From NCBI RefSeq assembly GCF_002355335.1, contig NZ_AP014946.1:1875501-1939500 (forward strand): DNA of 64,000 nucleotides, read 5' to 3'. Of the stretch, positions 56,580 to 64,000 are shown piece by piece. A program made the translations under genes and the position numbers. Source of the DNA: Variibacter gotjawalensis. Lineage in GTDB: Bacteria; Pseudomonadota; Alphaproteobacteria; Rhizobiales; Xanthobacteraceae. Numbering within the stretch: position 1 is the first letter of the stretch; each line of letters starts with the position of its first letter. A model generated the notes under the pieces. The model did not search any database, was not told where the DNA came from, and worked only from the letters and a program-made list of their open reading frames with translations.

Positions 56580-57566
56580 ATGCGGACAACGCTGCTCGCT
56601 GGACGCTTCGCACTCCTCAGCGTTACGGTTCTGTTCGGACTTTCGAGCGCGATCGCTCAGGAGTATCCGACCCGGCCGATCACCGTCATCGTTCCATTTG
56701 CCGCCGGCGGCACGACAGATGTCGTCACCCGCGTCGTCGCTGAACACATGTCGCGCACGCTCGGCCAGCAGCTCGTCATCGAAAATGCATCGGGCGCCGG
56801 CGGCACCACCGGCACGACGAAAGCGAAGCGCGCGACGCCGGACGGCTACACGATCATGACCGGGCAGATGGGCACGCACGCCGCCGCCGTCGGCCTCTAC
56901 GCCAATCTGCAATATGATCCGCGCACGGATTTCGAACCGCTCGGCCAACTCGCCGGCACGCCGATTCTTGTGCTCGGCCGCAAGGAATTGCCCGCGAAGG
57001 ATCTGAAAGAATTCGTCGCTTACGTGAAAGCGAATGCGGGCAAACTAAACAACGGCCATGCGGGCGTCGGTTCGGTCTCCTACACGGGATGTCTGCTGCT
57101 CAATCATCTGCTCGGCGTGAAGCCGGCGCTGATCCCGTTCAATGGCTCGGGGCCGACGATGAATGCGCTGGTCGCGAGCCAAGTCGATTACATGTGCGAT
57201 CAAAGCGTCAACGTCGTGCCGCAGGTGCAGGGCGGAACGATCAAGGCCTATGCGGTGGCAACGCCCGAGCGCAATCCAGCTCTGCCCGATGTGCCGACGA
57301 CGGCGGAAGCCGGAATGCCGGAATTCCAAGCCTCGGCCTGGAACGCGATGTTCGCACCGAAGGGCACGCCGCGTCCGATCGTCGAAAAGCTCAACGCCGC
57401 GATCGTCGCGGCGCTCGGCGACGAGGGCGTACGCAAGCGGATGCTGGATCTCGGCCTCGACATTCCGTCCGGCTCGCACACGACGCCCGAGGCGCTCGGG
57501 GAACTCGTCCGCAGCGAGATCGATAAATGGACGCCGATCATCAAGGCGGCGGGCAAGCAGCCTTGA
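56580..57566 (+). CDS. Second TctC (Bug family) substrate-binding protein
   Basis: 328 aa from ATG 56580, which starts a proper signal peptide (MRTTLLAGRFALLSVTVLFG, cut at about AIA-QE); the frame extends back to 56523. Mature start EYPTRPITVIVPFAAGGTTDV. It is the same length as the TctC at 54970 and nearly collinear with it (HMSRTLGQQL, GYTIMTGQMGTHA, YDPRTDFEPLG in both), so it arose by tandem duplication. It may capture a different ligand for the same TctAB. No permease gene accompanies it. Confidence 0.93.
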   Translation: MRTTLLAGRFALLSVTVLFGLSSAIAQEYPTRPITVIVPFAAGGTTDVVTRVVAEHMSRTLGQQLVIENASGAGGTTGTTKAKRATPDGYTIMTGQMGTHAAAVGLYANLQYDPRTDFEPLGQLAGTPILVLGRKELPAKDLKEFVAYVKANAGKLNNGHAGVGSVSYTGCLLLNHLLGVKPALIPFNGSGPTMNALVASQVDYMCDQSVNVVPQVQGGTIKAYAVATPERNPALPDVPTTAEAGMPEFQASAWNAMFAPKGTPRPIVEKLNAAIVAALGDEGVRKRMLDLGLDIPSGSHTTPEALGELVRSEIDKWTPIIKAAGKQP

Positions 57567-57673
57567 GCGGCCGATGTGGGATAATTAGCTGAGGGGAACG
57601 GCCCGCCGTGCGTTCCTGCCAGCGGGCTGATCGGCTAAACTTCGCACCCGATTCCGAAACCCAAGGTCGCGCC

Positions 57674-58468
57674 ATGCGCCAGTATCACGAGCTGATGGAA
57701 CGCATCCTCGCCGAGGGCGCCGAGAAGGGCGACCGCACCGGCACAGGCACGCTTTCGGTATTCGGTCACCAGATGCGTTTTGACCTGTCGGAAGGTTTTC
57801 CGATGGTCACGACGAAGAAGTTGCACCTGAAATCGATCATCCACGAGCTGCTGTGGTTTATCGCCGGCGACACCAACGTGCGCTACCTGCAAGACAACGG
57901 CGTGCGCATTTGGGACGAATGGGCGGACGAGAACGGCGACCTTGGCCCGGTCTATGGCCGCCAGTGGCGGTCATGGGCGGCGCCGGACGGGCGCAAGATC
58001 GATCAGCTCTCCAACATCATCGCGATGATCCGCAAGAACCCGGATTCGCGGCGTCTCGTAGTCTCGGCCTGGAACCCGGCCGACGTCGACCAGATGGCGC
58101 TGCCCCCGTGTCATCTGCTGTTCCAGTTTTACGTCGCGAACGGGAAACTTTCGTGCCAGCTTTATCAGCGTTCGGCTGATGTTTTCCTCGGCGTGCCGTT
58201 CAACATCGCAAGCTACGCGCTGCTCACGATGATGATCGCGCAGGTGACGGGCCTGAAGGCGGGTGACTTTGTCCACACGCTCGGCGATGCGCATCTCTAC
58301 ATGAACCATCTCGAGCAGGCGCATCTGCAGTTATCGCGGCCGCACAAGGCGCTGCCGACGATGACGCTCAATCCGAACGTGCGTGAGATCACCGAGTTTA
58401 AGTACGAAGACTTCACGCTCACGGGCTACGAGCCGCATCCGCATATCAAAGCGGATGTCGCGGTTTGA
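57674..58468 (+). CDS. thyA: Thymidylate synthase ThyA
   Basis: 264 aa from ATG 57674, identical in length to the E. coli enzyme; the frame extends back to 57608. Makes dTMP from dUMP with methylene-tetrahydrofolate, giving dihydrofolate. [13 protein letters not shown], the nucleophile C146 in [32 protein letters not shown] and HIKADVAV are diagnostic. The folA gene two genes downstream recycles the dihydrofolate. The stop overlaps the TTG of the next gene. Confidence 0.97.
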   Translation: MRQYHELMERILAEGAEKGDRTGTGTLSVFGHQMRFDLSEGFPMVTTKKLHLKSIIHELLWFIAGDTNVRYLQDNGVRIWDEWADENGDLGPVYGRQWRSWAAPDGRKIDQLSNIIAMIRKNPDSRRLVVSAWNPADVDQMALPPCHLLFQFYVANGKLSCQLYQRSADVFLGVPFNIASYALLTMMIAQVTGLKAGDFVHTLGDAHLYMNHLEQAHLQLSRPHKALPTMTLNPNVREITEFKYEDFTLTGYEPHPHIKADVAV

Positions 58469-58947
58469 GCCTCACGATCCGTCCCGCAATCCCGGGTGAT
58501 GCGGCGCTCGTTTTCGCGCTCGTCAAAGGCCTCGCCGAATACGAGAAGCTTTCGCACGAAGTCGACGCGACCGAGGAGATGATCGGCGCGGCGCTGTTCA
58601 CGGCGCACCCGACGGTTTTCGCCGACATTGCTGAGTGGGACGGCGAAGCGGTTGGTTTCACGCTGTGGTTCAACAATTACTCGTCGTTCCGCGGCCGCCA
58701 CGGCATCTATCTCGAAGACCTTTTCGTGAAGCCTGAGCATCGCGGCAAGGGGATCGGCAAAGCGCTACTCGTGCACCTCGCGCAGCGATGCGTGCGCGAA
58801 GGCTGGACGCGTTTCGAGTGGTCGGTGCTCAACTGGAACAAGCCGTCGATCGATTTCTACGAGTCGCAGGGCGCGGAGTTGCTGCGCGAGTGGTCGATCT
58901 GCCGCGTCAGCGGTGACGCGCTGGCGCGATTGGGGACGGCGTCATGA
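58465..58947 (+). CDS. GNAT N-acetyltransferase, SSAT-like (diamine type)
   Basis: 160 aa with TTG start overlapping the thyA stop. [40 protein letters not shown] (acetyl-CoA loop) and [21 protein letters not shown] match the layout of spermidine/spermine N1-acetyltransferase-like proteins. Substrate not known in bacteria. It sits translationally coupled between thyA and folA (4-nt overlaps on both sides), so it is expressed with them although its role is not folate-related. Confidence 0.88.
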   Translation: MSLTIRPAIPGDAALVFALVKGLAEYEKLSHEVDATEEMIGAALFTAHPTVFADIAEWDGEAVGFTLWFNNYSSFRGRHGIYLEDLFVKPEHRGKGIGKALLVHLAQRCVREGWTRFEWSVLNWNKPSIDFYESQGAELLREWSICRVSGDALARLGTAS

Positions 58948-59465
58948 TCGAGATCGTCTTCGTCGTCGCGGTCGCGGAGAATGGTGTTATCGGTCACAAC
59001 AACACGATGCCGTGGCACATCCGCTCGGACCTCAAGCGCTTCAAAACGCTGACTATCGGCAAGCCGGTCGTCATGGGCCGCAAGACGTATCTGTCGATCG
59101 GCAAGCCGCTGCCCGGCCGCACCAATATCGTGGTGACGCGCGATAAGTCGTTCTCGGCGCCCGGCACGGTGGTCGTCAATTCCATCGAGGCTGCCATGGC
59201 CGCCGCGCGCGGTGATGCCTTGCGGCGAGGGTCCGATATAGCGGTCATCGGCGGCGGTGAAATCTTTGCCGCCCTGATGGACGAGGCCGACCGGCTGGAG
59301 GTCACCATCGTGCATGCGGCGCCGGAGGGCGACGCTCACTTTGCGCCGATCGATTCGACCGTCTGGAAGGAAGTCGCCCGGACGCCCGGCACCCCCGACC
59401 CGGTGGACACGGCCGCTGTTACTTACGTCACCTATCGGCGGGAAAAAGCGGCGGCCACGCAATAG
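58944..59465 (+). CDS. folA: Dihydrofolate reductase FolA
   Basis: 173 aa. NADPH-dependent reduction of dihydrofolate, paired with ThyA. VAVAENGVIGHNNTMPWHIRSDLKRFK holds the substrate-site tryptophan and the acidic residue (D29 region), followed by VVMGRKTYLSIGKPLPGRTNIVVTR and IGGGEIFAAL. Overlaps the GNAT stop by 4 nt. The product determines trimethoprim sensitivity; no unusual substitution is evident by eye. Confidence 0.96.
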   Translation: MIEIVFVVAVAENGVIGHNNTMPWHIRSDLKRFKTLTIGKPVVMGRKTYLSIGKPLPGRTNIVVTRDKSFSAPGTVVVNSIEAAMAAARGDALRRGSDIAVIGGGEIFAALMDEADRLEVTIVHAAPEGDAHFAPIDSTVWKEVARTPGTPDPVDTAAVTYVTYRREKAAATQ

Positions 59466-59541
59466 CTTGGCGTGCGCTGTTTTCGCGCCTACAGATGCCA
59501 TCACGCACTTTTTGGCGGCCGTTTGGTCGCACCCCTCTTCA

Positions 59542-59570
59542 TTGAAAGGGTTCGGGCCCTCACGTATAAG
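59542..59570 (+). promoter_or_regulatory. Candidate sigma-70 promoter for hflKC
   Basis: TTGAAA (59542-59547), a 17-nt spacer and TATAAG (59565-59570): five of six matches to each consensus hexamer region with ideal spacing, 48 nt upstream of hflK. Transcription would start near 59577, just before the hairpin at 59587. Confidence 0.6.
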
Positions 59571-59586
59571 CCCGCTGGAACATATT

Positions 59587-59605
59587 GCGCTCCCCTCGGG
59601 AGCGC
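59587..59605 (+). promoter_or_regulatory. 5'-UTR hairpin abutting the hflK ribosome-binding site
   Basis: Perfect 8-bp stem GCGCTCCC / GGGAGCGC with loop CTC, ending one base before the Shine-Dalgarno GGGAGA (59607-59612... region) of hflK. If the mRNA starts near 59577 the hairpin lies close to its 5' end, where it could protect the message or modulate initiation. Role inferred. Confidence 0.45.
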
Positions 59606-59617
59606 TGGGAGAACTGC

Positions 59618-60784
59618 ATGCCGTGGAGTAATCAGGGCGGTGGCCCGTGGGGGTCAGGCCCGAAGGGTCCCTGGGGTTCGGGACCGCAATCGTCCGGCCC
59701 AACGCCGCCCGATCTCGAAGACCTTCTCCGTCGAAGCCAAGACAAGCTGAAGAACGTCCTGCCGGGTGGCGGCGGGCTCAATGCCCTCAGCATCCTGTTG
59801 ATCGCGGCGGCTGCCGTGGTGATCTGGGGCCTCTCGGGCTTCTTCCGCGTCGAGCCGGATGAGCGCGGCGTCGTCCTGCGCTTCGGCAAGGTCAGCCGCG
59901 AAGTCGCGCCGGGCCTGAACTATCATCTCCCGTATCCGATCGAGACCGTGCAGACCCCGAAGGTCACGCGCGTCAATCGCATCGACATCGGCATGCAACT
60001 GGAAGATCGCCGCGGTCAGACGACCATGCGCGACATTCCGCAAGAGAGCCTGATGCTGACCGGCGACGAAAACATCGTCGACGTCGATTTCTCGGTGCTG
60101 TGGGTCATCAAGGCCAGCGGTGCCGCGCAGTATCTCTTCAACATTCAGAACCCGGAAGGGACCGTGAAAGCCGTTGCCGAGAGCGCGATGCGCGAAGTCA
60201 TCGGTCGCTCCGAGATCACACCGGTGCTCACTGGCGCCCGCCAAGGCATCGAAACGGCGGTGCACAAGCTGATCCAGGAAACGCTCGACGAGTACAACGC
60301 GGGCATCCAGATCAACCAGGTGCAGATGCAGAAGGTCGATCCGCCGCAGCAGGTCATCGCGGCGTTCCGCGACGTGCAGGCCGCGCGCGCCGACCAAGAG
60401 CGTGTCCGCAACGAAGCCGAAAGCTACGCCAAGCGCGTCGTGCCGGAAGCCAAGGGCCGTGCCTCGCAGATCGAGCAAGTTGCCGGCGCATACAAGGACC
60501 AGGCGATCGCGGAAGCACGCGGTGCTGCCTCGCGCTTTAACAACGTTCTCGACGAATACAAGAAGGCGCCGGACGTCACGCGCCAGCGCATGTATCTCGA
60601 GACGATGGAGCGCCTCTTCGAAGGCACCGACAAGATCATCATGGACGGCAATGCCGGCAACGGCATCGTCCCATACCTGCCGCTCGGCGAACTCAACCCG
60701 CGCCGCTCGCAGCAAGCTTCTCCGCAAACGCCCGCACAGCCTAACCGGCCGACTGCGGGTCCGGCGACGGGGGGCGCACGATGA
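59618..60784 (+). CDS. hflK: HflK, FtsH protease modulator (SPFH/band 7)
   Basis: 388 aa from ATG 59618 (MPWSNQGGGPWGSGPKGPWG), a Gly/Pro/Trp-rich cytoplasmic start typical of HflK; the frame extends back to 59585. One membrane helix (ALSILLIAAAAVVIWGLSG), then the band 7 domain (VEPDERGVVLRFGKVSREVAPGLNYHLPYPIE) and the coiled-coil part with DVQAARADQERVRNEAESYAKRVVPEAKG. With HflC it forms the periplasmic-facing cage around FtsH. The stop overlaps the hflC ATG. A Pro/Gln-rich tail ends it. Confidence 0.96.
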   Translation: MPWSNQGGGPWGSGPKGPWGSGPQSSGPTPPDLEDLLRRSQDKLKNVLPGGGGLNALSILLIAAAAVVIWGLSGFFRVEPDERGVVLRFGKVSREVAPGLNYHLPYPIETVQTPKVTRVNRIDIGMQLEDRRGQTTMRDIPQESLMLTGDENIVDVDFSVLWVIKASGAAQYLFNIQNPEGTVKAVAESAMREVIGRSEITPVLTGARQGIETAVHKLIQETLDEYNAGIQINQVQMQKVDPPQQVIAAFRDVQAARADQERVRNEAESYAKRVVPEAKGRASQIEQVAGAYKDQAIAEARGAASRFNNVLDEYKKAPDVTRQRMYLETMERLFEGTDKIIMDGNAGNGIVPYLPLGELNPRRSQQASPQTPAQPNRPTAGPATGGAR

Positions 60785-61680
60785 AAAAGAATATTTTCGG
60801 CGGCGCAGTGCTCGCTCTCGTCATCGTCGCGGCGATCATCGTCTACATGACGGCTTTCACGGTGCATCAGACGCGCCAAGCTCTCGTCGTGCGCCTCGGT
60901 AATCCGGTTCGCGTGATCACGGAGCCGGGCCTCTACTTCAAGGTGCCGTTGATTGAAAACGTCATCTACGTCGACAAGCGCATCCTCGACCTGGAGAATC
61001 CGGCGCAAGAAGTCATCGCGTCGGACCAGAAGCGTCTCGTCGTCGACGCCTTCGCGCGTTGGAAGGTCAAGGACCCGCTGCTGTTCTATCAGCGTGCCGC
61101 AACGATCGAGCGGGCGAACTTCCAGTTGATGACGCTGCTCAACTCCGCGCTCCGCCGCGTGCTTGGCGAGGCAACCTTCCTCGGCGTCGTGCGCGATCAG
61201 CGTAACGTACTGATGTCGCGTATCCGCGAGCAGCTCGACCGCGAGGTGGCCGACTTCGGCATCACGGTCATCGACGTTCGTATCCGCCGCGCCGATCTGC
61301 CGGAGCAGAACAGCCAGGCGATTTACGATCGCATGAAGGCCGAGCGCGAACGCGATGCCAACGAGGCGCGCGCCAACGGTAACCGTGTCGCTCAAGAAAC
61401 GCGCGCGCGAGCCGATCGCGAGGTCACTGTCACGATCGCCAATGCGCAGTCGGACGGCGAACGCGTACGCGGTGAAGGCGACGCCGAACGTAACCGCATC
61501 TACGCCGAAGCCTTCAACCGTGATCCGGACTTCTTCGCCTTCTATCGCGCGATGCAGGCCTACGAGAACGGGCTGAAGCATGGCGATACCCGCATGCTGC
61601 TGCGCCCGGATTCGGAATTCTTCCGTTTCTTCCAGAATCCGTCGGGCAAGCGTGACGAGCCGGCGCGCGCCGCTCAATAG
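60781..61680 (+). CDS. hflC: HflC, FtsH protease modulator (SPFH/band 7)
   Basis: 299 aa. Membrane anchor at the N-terminus (GGAVLALVIVAAIIVYMTAF), then band 7: VHQTRQALVVRLGNPVRVITEPGLYFKVPLIENV, VDAFARWKVKDPLLFYQ and the helical segment ADREVTVTIANAQSDGERVRGEGDAERNRIYAEAF. Partner of HflK, restricting FtsH activity on membrane proteins. Overlaps hflK by 4 nt and is followed after 15 nt by the DUF2065 gene. Confidence 0.96.
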   Translation: MKKNIFGGAVLALVIVAAIIVYMTAFTVHQTRQALVVRLGNPVRVITEPGLYFKVPLIENVIYVDKRILDLENPAQEVIASDQKRLVVDAFARWKVKDPLLFYQRAATIERANFQLMTLLNSALRRVLGEATFLGVVRDQRNVLMSRIREQLDREVADFGITVIDVRIRRADLPEQNSQAIYDRMKAERERDANEARANGNRVAQETRARADREVTVTIANAQSDGERVRGEGDAERNRIYAEAFNRDPDFFAFYRAMQAYENGLKHGDTRMLLRPDSEFFRFFQNPSGKRDEPARAAQ

Positions 61681-61695
61681 CGGCGCGTCTACCGC

Positions 61696-61881
61696 ATGCG
61701 CGACTTCTGGGTGGCGATCGGCTTGCTCCTCGTCTTCGAGGGGCTGCTGTTCGCCGCTTTTCCGGAGCACGCCAAACGCGCGGTGGCGAACATCTTAGCG
61801 ACCCCGAATGAAGCGCTGCGCATCGTCGGTATCGTCTGCGCGATCGGTGGTGTGCTGCTGATTGCCGCTTTACGCCTCTGA
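61696..61881 (+). CDS. DUF2065 family small membrane protein
   Basis: 61 aa: MRDFWVAIGLLLVFEGLLFAAFPEH, a central KRAVANILATPNEALRIVG and a second helix GIVCAIGGVLLIAALRL. This two-helix pattern is DUF2065 (YjeT-like), regularly found right after hflC. Inner-membrane protein of unknown function; context suggests a link to HflKC/FtsH. Short gap to hflC supports co-transcription; degP starts 154 nt later. Confidence 0.88.
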   Translation: MRDFWVAIGLLLVFEGLLFAAFPEHAKRAVANILATPNEALRIVGIVCAIGGVLLIAALRL

Positions 61882-62035
61882 ATCAGTCGCGATTTGGCCC
61901 AATTCGCCGTGCCAAATCGGCGTCACGCCCAACCTCGGGGCGGTCCGGCCCTTGCGAGGGCGCGCGTGGAATTTACTTGTGTAGCGTAGGGCGTCGGCGC
62001 ACGCTCCCAAAAACCTCGCTCCTATGGAGAATTTG

Positions 62036-63562
62036 ATGGCTCTTGCCTCGATCCCGGTTCGCCGCGCTCTCTTCGCGGCGGCTGCCGCCGGTTTCCTCGC
62101 GCTGCCGCTGAGCGCGCCCGCCTTCGCGCGCGGCCCGGAGAATATCTCGGAGGTCGCCGAACGGGTGATCGACGCCGTGGTCAACATCTCGACGACGCAG
62201 AAGGTCGCGGCTCCGCCGACGACGGGCCGCCGCCCGCGTGACGGGCAGGGGCAGGGCCAGGGCCAGCAGCCGCCGGGCGCGCAGCCACAGCCGGGCTCGC
62301 CTTTCGAGGAGTTCTTCGAGGAATTCTTCCGCCGCCGCGGCGAGAATACGCCGAACCCGCGCGAGCAGCGCCGCGCCTCGTCGCTCGGCTCCGGCTTCAT
62401 CATCGACGCCAAGGAAGGCCTCGTTGCGACCAACAACCACGTCATCGCGGACGCCGATGAAGTCACCGTCGTCCTCACCGACGGCACGAAGCTGAAAGCC
62501 GAAGTGGTCGGTCGCGATCAGAAGACCGACATCGCGCTGCTCAAGGTGAAGTCCGAAAAGCCGCTGAAGGACGTGAAGTTCGGCGACTCCGACGGTATCC
62601 GTCTCGGCGAGTGGGTGATCGCGATCGGCAATCCGTTTGGTCTCGGTGGAACGGTGACGCAGGGCATCGTCTCGGCGCGAAACCGCGACATCAAGAACGG
62701 TCCTTACGACAACTACATCCAGACCGACGCTTCGATTAACCGCGGCAACTCGGGCGGCCCGCTGTTCAACCTTCGCGGCGAAGTCATCGGCATCAACACG
62801 GCGATCATCTCGCCGTCGGGCGGCTCGATCGGCATCGGCTTCTCGGTGCCGTCGAAGACCGCGATGGCCGTGATCGACCAGCTGCGCCAGTTCGGCGAGA
62901 CTCGCCGTGGTTGGCTTGGCGTGAAGATCCAGGAAGTCACCGACGAAATCGCCGAGAGTCTTGGCGTCAAGCCGCCGCGCGGCGCGCTGATCGCCGGCGT
63001 CGACGACAAGGGCCCGGCCAAGCCGGCCGGCATCGAGCCGGGCGACGTGCTGATCCGCTTCGACGGCCGTGAAATCACGAGCATGCGCGATCTCCCGCGC
63101 ATCGTCGCCGATACGGCGGTCGGCAAGGAAGTCGACGTCGTCTTGATCCGCAAGGGTAAGGAACTCGCCAAGAAAGTGACGCTCGGCCGCCTCGAGGATG
63201 GCGAGCGCGCTCAGCCGGCCTCACTGCCGAAATCGGGCGGCGCGGACGACGACAAGTCGACCGTGAAGAAGACACTTGGCCTCAACCTCGCCAACCTCTC
63301 CGACGATCTGCGCAAGCAGCACAAGATCAAAGAGAGCGTGAAGGGCGTGATCGTCACCGAGGTCGAGCCGGGCTCGGCTGCAGCCGAGAAGCAGCTTGCG
63401 GTCGGCAACGTCATCGTCGAAGTCGCGCAGGAGCCGGTCGCGACCGCCGAGGATGTCACGAAGCGTATCGACAAACTCAAGGGCGAGGGCCGCCGCTCGG
63501 CGCTGCTGCTCGTTGCGAATGCAGAAGGCGAGCTTCGCTTCGTCGCGCTGAGCCTTCAGTAA
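62036..63562 (+). CDS. degP: Periplasmic serine protease DegP (Do/HtrA family)
   Basis: 508 aa from ATG 62036, favoured because GGAGA (62026-62030) is 5 nt upstream; ATG 62024 is the alternative. Signal peptide through about AFA-RG at 32. A Gln/Pro/Gly-rich stretch (68-88) is the LA-loop region. Catalytic triad H135 (TNNHVI), D165 (TDIALLK) and S239 (GNSGGPL), followed by two PDZ domains (GWLGVKIQEVTDEIAESLGV; KESVKGVIVTEVEPGSAAAEKQL). Degrades or holds misfolded envelope proteins; functionally close to hflKC upstream. Confidence 0.95.
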   Translation: MALASIPVRRALFAAAAAGFLALPLSAPAFARGPENISEVAERVIDAVVNISTTQKVAAPPTTGRRPRDGQGQGQGQQPPGAQPQPGSPFEEFFEEFFRRRGENTPNPREQRRASSLGSGFIIDAKEGLVATNNHVIADADEVTVVLTDGTKLKAEVVGRDQKTDIALLKVKSEKPLKDVKFGDSDGIRLGEWVIAIGNPFGLGGTVTQGIVSARNRDIKNGPYDNYIQTDASINRGNSGGPLFNLRGEVIGINTAIISPSGGSIGIGFSVPSKTAMAVIDQLRQFGETRRGWLGVKIQEVTDEIAESLGVKPPRGALIAGVDDKGPAKPAGIEPGDVLIRFDGREITSMRDLPRIVADTAVGKEVDVVLIRKGKELAKKVTLGRLEDGERAQPASLPKSGGADDDKSTVKKTLGLNLANLSDDLRKQHKIKESVKGVIVTEVEPGSAAAEKQLAVGNVIVEVAQEPVATAEDVTKRIDKLKGEGRRSALLLVANAEGELRFVALSLQ

Positions 63563-63571
63563 TGCGTTTGA

Positions 63572-63595
63572 GGGCGGCGCTACGTGGCGCCGCCC
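63572..63595 (+). terminator. Hairpin terminator after degP
   Basis: GGGCGGCGC (63572-63580) pairs with GCGCCGCCC (63587-63595), loop TACGTG, 9 nt after the degP stop; no long T-tract, only CGCAATTACCATT downstream. Likely the end of the hflK-degP transcript. Confidence 0.6.
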
Positions 63596-63756
63596 CGCGC
63601 AATTACCATTCTATGCAATGTTAGCGTTATCTTAGCGGCCGCGGTAAACGTCTGTGTTTACTGTGTAATATTGCTATGCTTTGTGGCGTGCAAATTGCAT
63701 TGCTCTGCTGATGCAACCTTTGGCAGAGTGTCAGCGGTAACCCGAGTTGAGCGTTC

Positions 63757-64000
63757 ATGGCGCGCGACGAGACAGACATCATCTCCGGCATTTATGAAGC
63801 CAGCTTCGTTCCGGAGCTTTGGCGGAATGTCATCAGTGATATGGCCACGCTGACGGACACGTTTGGCGGCGTGATGTTCGTCGAAGGTGCGCACGGGTTC
63901 AAATGGACCGCCACCGACAATATGCGCCCGATCATGCAGGGCTTCGTCGACGGCGGCTTCAACACGAACAACACACGGACGGCCAATCGGCTGCGCTGCA
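63757..64000 (+). CDS. Probable LuxR-family transcriptional regulator, N-terminal fragment (cut by window edge)
   Basis: Open from ATG 63757 to the end of the window (81 codons). ETDIISGIYEASFVPELWRNVISDMATLTDTFGG resembles the N-terminal sensory segment of the rhizobial LuxR-type regulators that begin with I-x-x-I-Y-x-A-x-x-x-P-x-x-W. The helix-turn-helix lies beyond the window, so the family is a reasoned guess. The 160 bases between the degP terminator and this start are AT-richer than the surroundings, suggesting a promoter, but I could not assign hexamers. Confidence 0.6.
   Translation, partial: MARDETDIISGIYEASFVPELWRNVISDMATLTDTFGGVMFVEGAHGFKWTATDNMRPIMQGFVDGGFNTNNTRTANRLRC

Noticed and set aside
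58857-59702. 281-codon minus-strand frame opposite folA and the hflK leader
   Set aside because: No recognizable domain, crosses a promoter-bearing gap, and folA is certain on the other strand.
29001-64000. tRNA genes in intergenic gaps
   Set aside because: The only tRNA-like T-arm plus CCA found belongs to the tmRNA acceptor piece at 51268-51349.

Overview
The window is about 64 kb of GC-rich chromosomal DNA from an alphaproteobacterium, most likely a member of the Hyphomicrobiales close to the Bradyrhizobiaceae/Xanthobacteraceae. The reasons are a complete dcw (division and cell wall) cluster with a long-linker FtsZ ending in the alphaproteobacterial tail, a two-piece (circularly permuted) tmRNA with an ANDNYAPVAQAA tag, alphaproteobacterial SspB, DUF4169, DUF3309 and DUF2065 proteins, several tripartite tricarboxylate transporter (TTT) genes, and the palindromic intergenic repeats typical of this group. 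I see no transposase, CRISPR array, rRNA or tRNA gene.

Layout. 1-24 kb: dcw cluster on the + strand in the order mraZ (cut by the window edge), rsmH, ftsL, ftsI, murE, murF, mraY, murD, ftsW, murG, murC, murB, then an oppositely oriented TAXI-type TRAP transporter (permease and binding protein), then ddlB, ftsQ, ftsA, ftsZ, lpxC. 24-29 kb: bamD, recN, ligA. 29-34.3 kb (minus strand): a tiny DUF3309 membrane peptide, a Bcr/CflA-type MFS exporter, aminopeptidase P, prmA and an L,D-transpeptidase. 34.6-39.8 kb (+): a tightly packed three-gene unit made of a large membrane-bound Pls/PosA-like single-module nonribosomal peptide synthetase, a BltD/PaiA-like (polyamine-type) GNAT acetyltransferase and a 4'-phosphopantetheinyl transferase. 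40-43 kb (-): UvrD-type helicase and an acyl-CoA thioesterase. 43-48 kb (+): FAD-linked (D-lactate-type) oxidase and a giant AsmA-like protein. 48.3-51.4 kb (-): ribbon-helix-helix protein, DUF4169, fumC, sspB and the permuted tmRNA gene. 51.5-57.6 kb (+): split chromate transporter, tctB-tctA-tctC transporter, trmO and a second tctC paralogue. 57.7-63.6 kb (+): thyA, a GNAT, folA, hflK, hflC, a DUF2065 peptide and degP. The right edge holds the first 81 codons of a probable LuxR-type regulator.

How the genes work together. The dcw block makes UDP-MurNAc-pentapeptide (murCDEF, ddlB, murB), lipid I and II (mraY, murG) and the divisome (ftsL, Q, A, Z, W, I); lpxC and bamD add outer-membrane biogenesis. 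hflKC, degP, sspB and ssrA are protein quality control genes; sspB lies about 115 bases downstream of the tmRNA whose tag its product is expected to deliver to ClpXP. thyA and folA couple dTMP synthesis to dihydrofolate recycling.

The most promising under-described system is the NRPS-GNAT-PPTase unit at 34.6-39.8 kb. The synthetase has the architecture of enzymes that make cationic homopoly-amino-acids such as epsilon-poly-lysine, it carries an acidic residue in a predicted substrate-pocket position, and it is co-transcribed with a polyamine-type acetyltransferase and the carrier-activating enzyme. The window is also rich in palindromic intergenic elements (at least nine), two of which sit inside the dcw cluster right at ribosome-binding regions.
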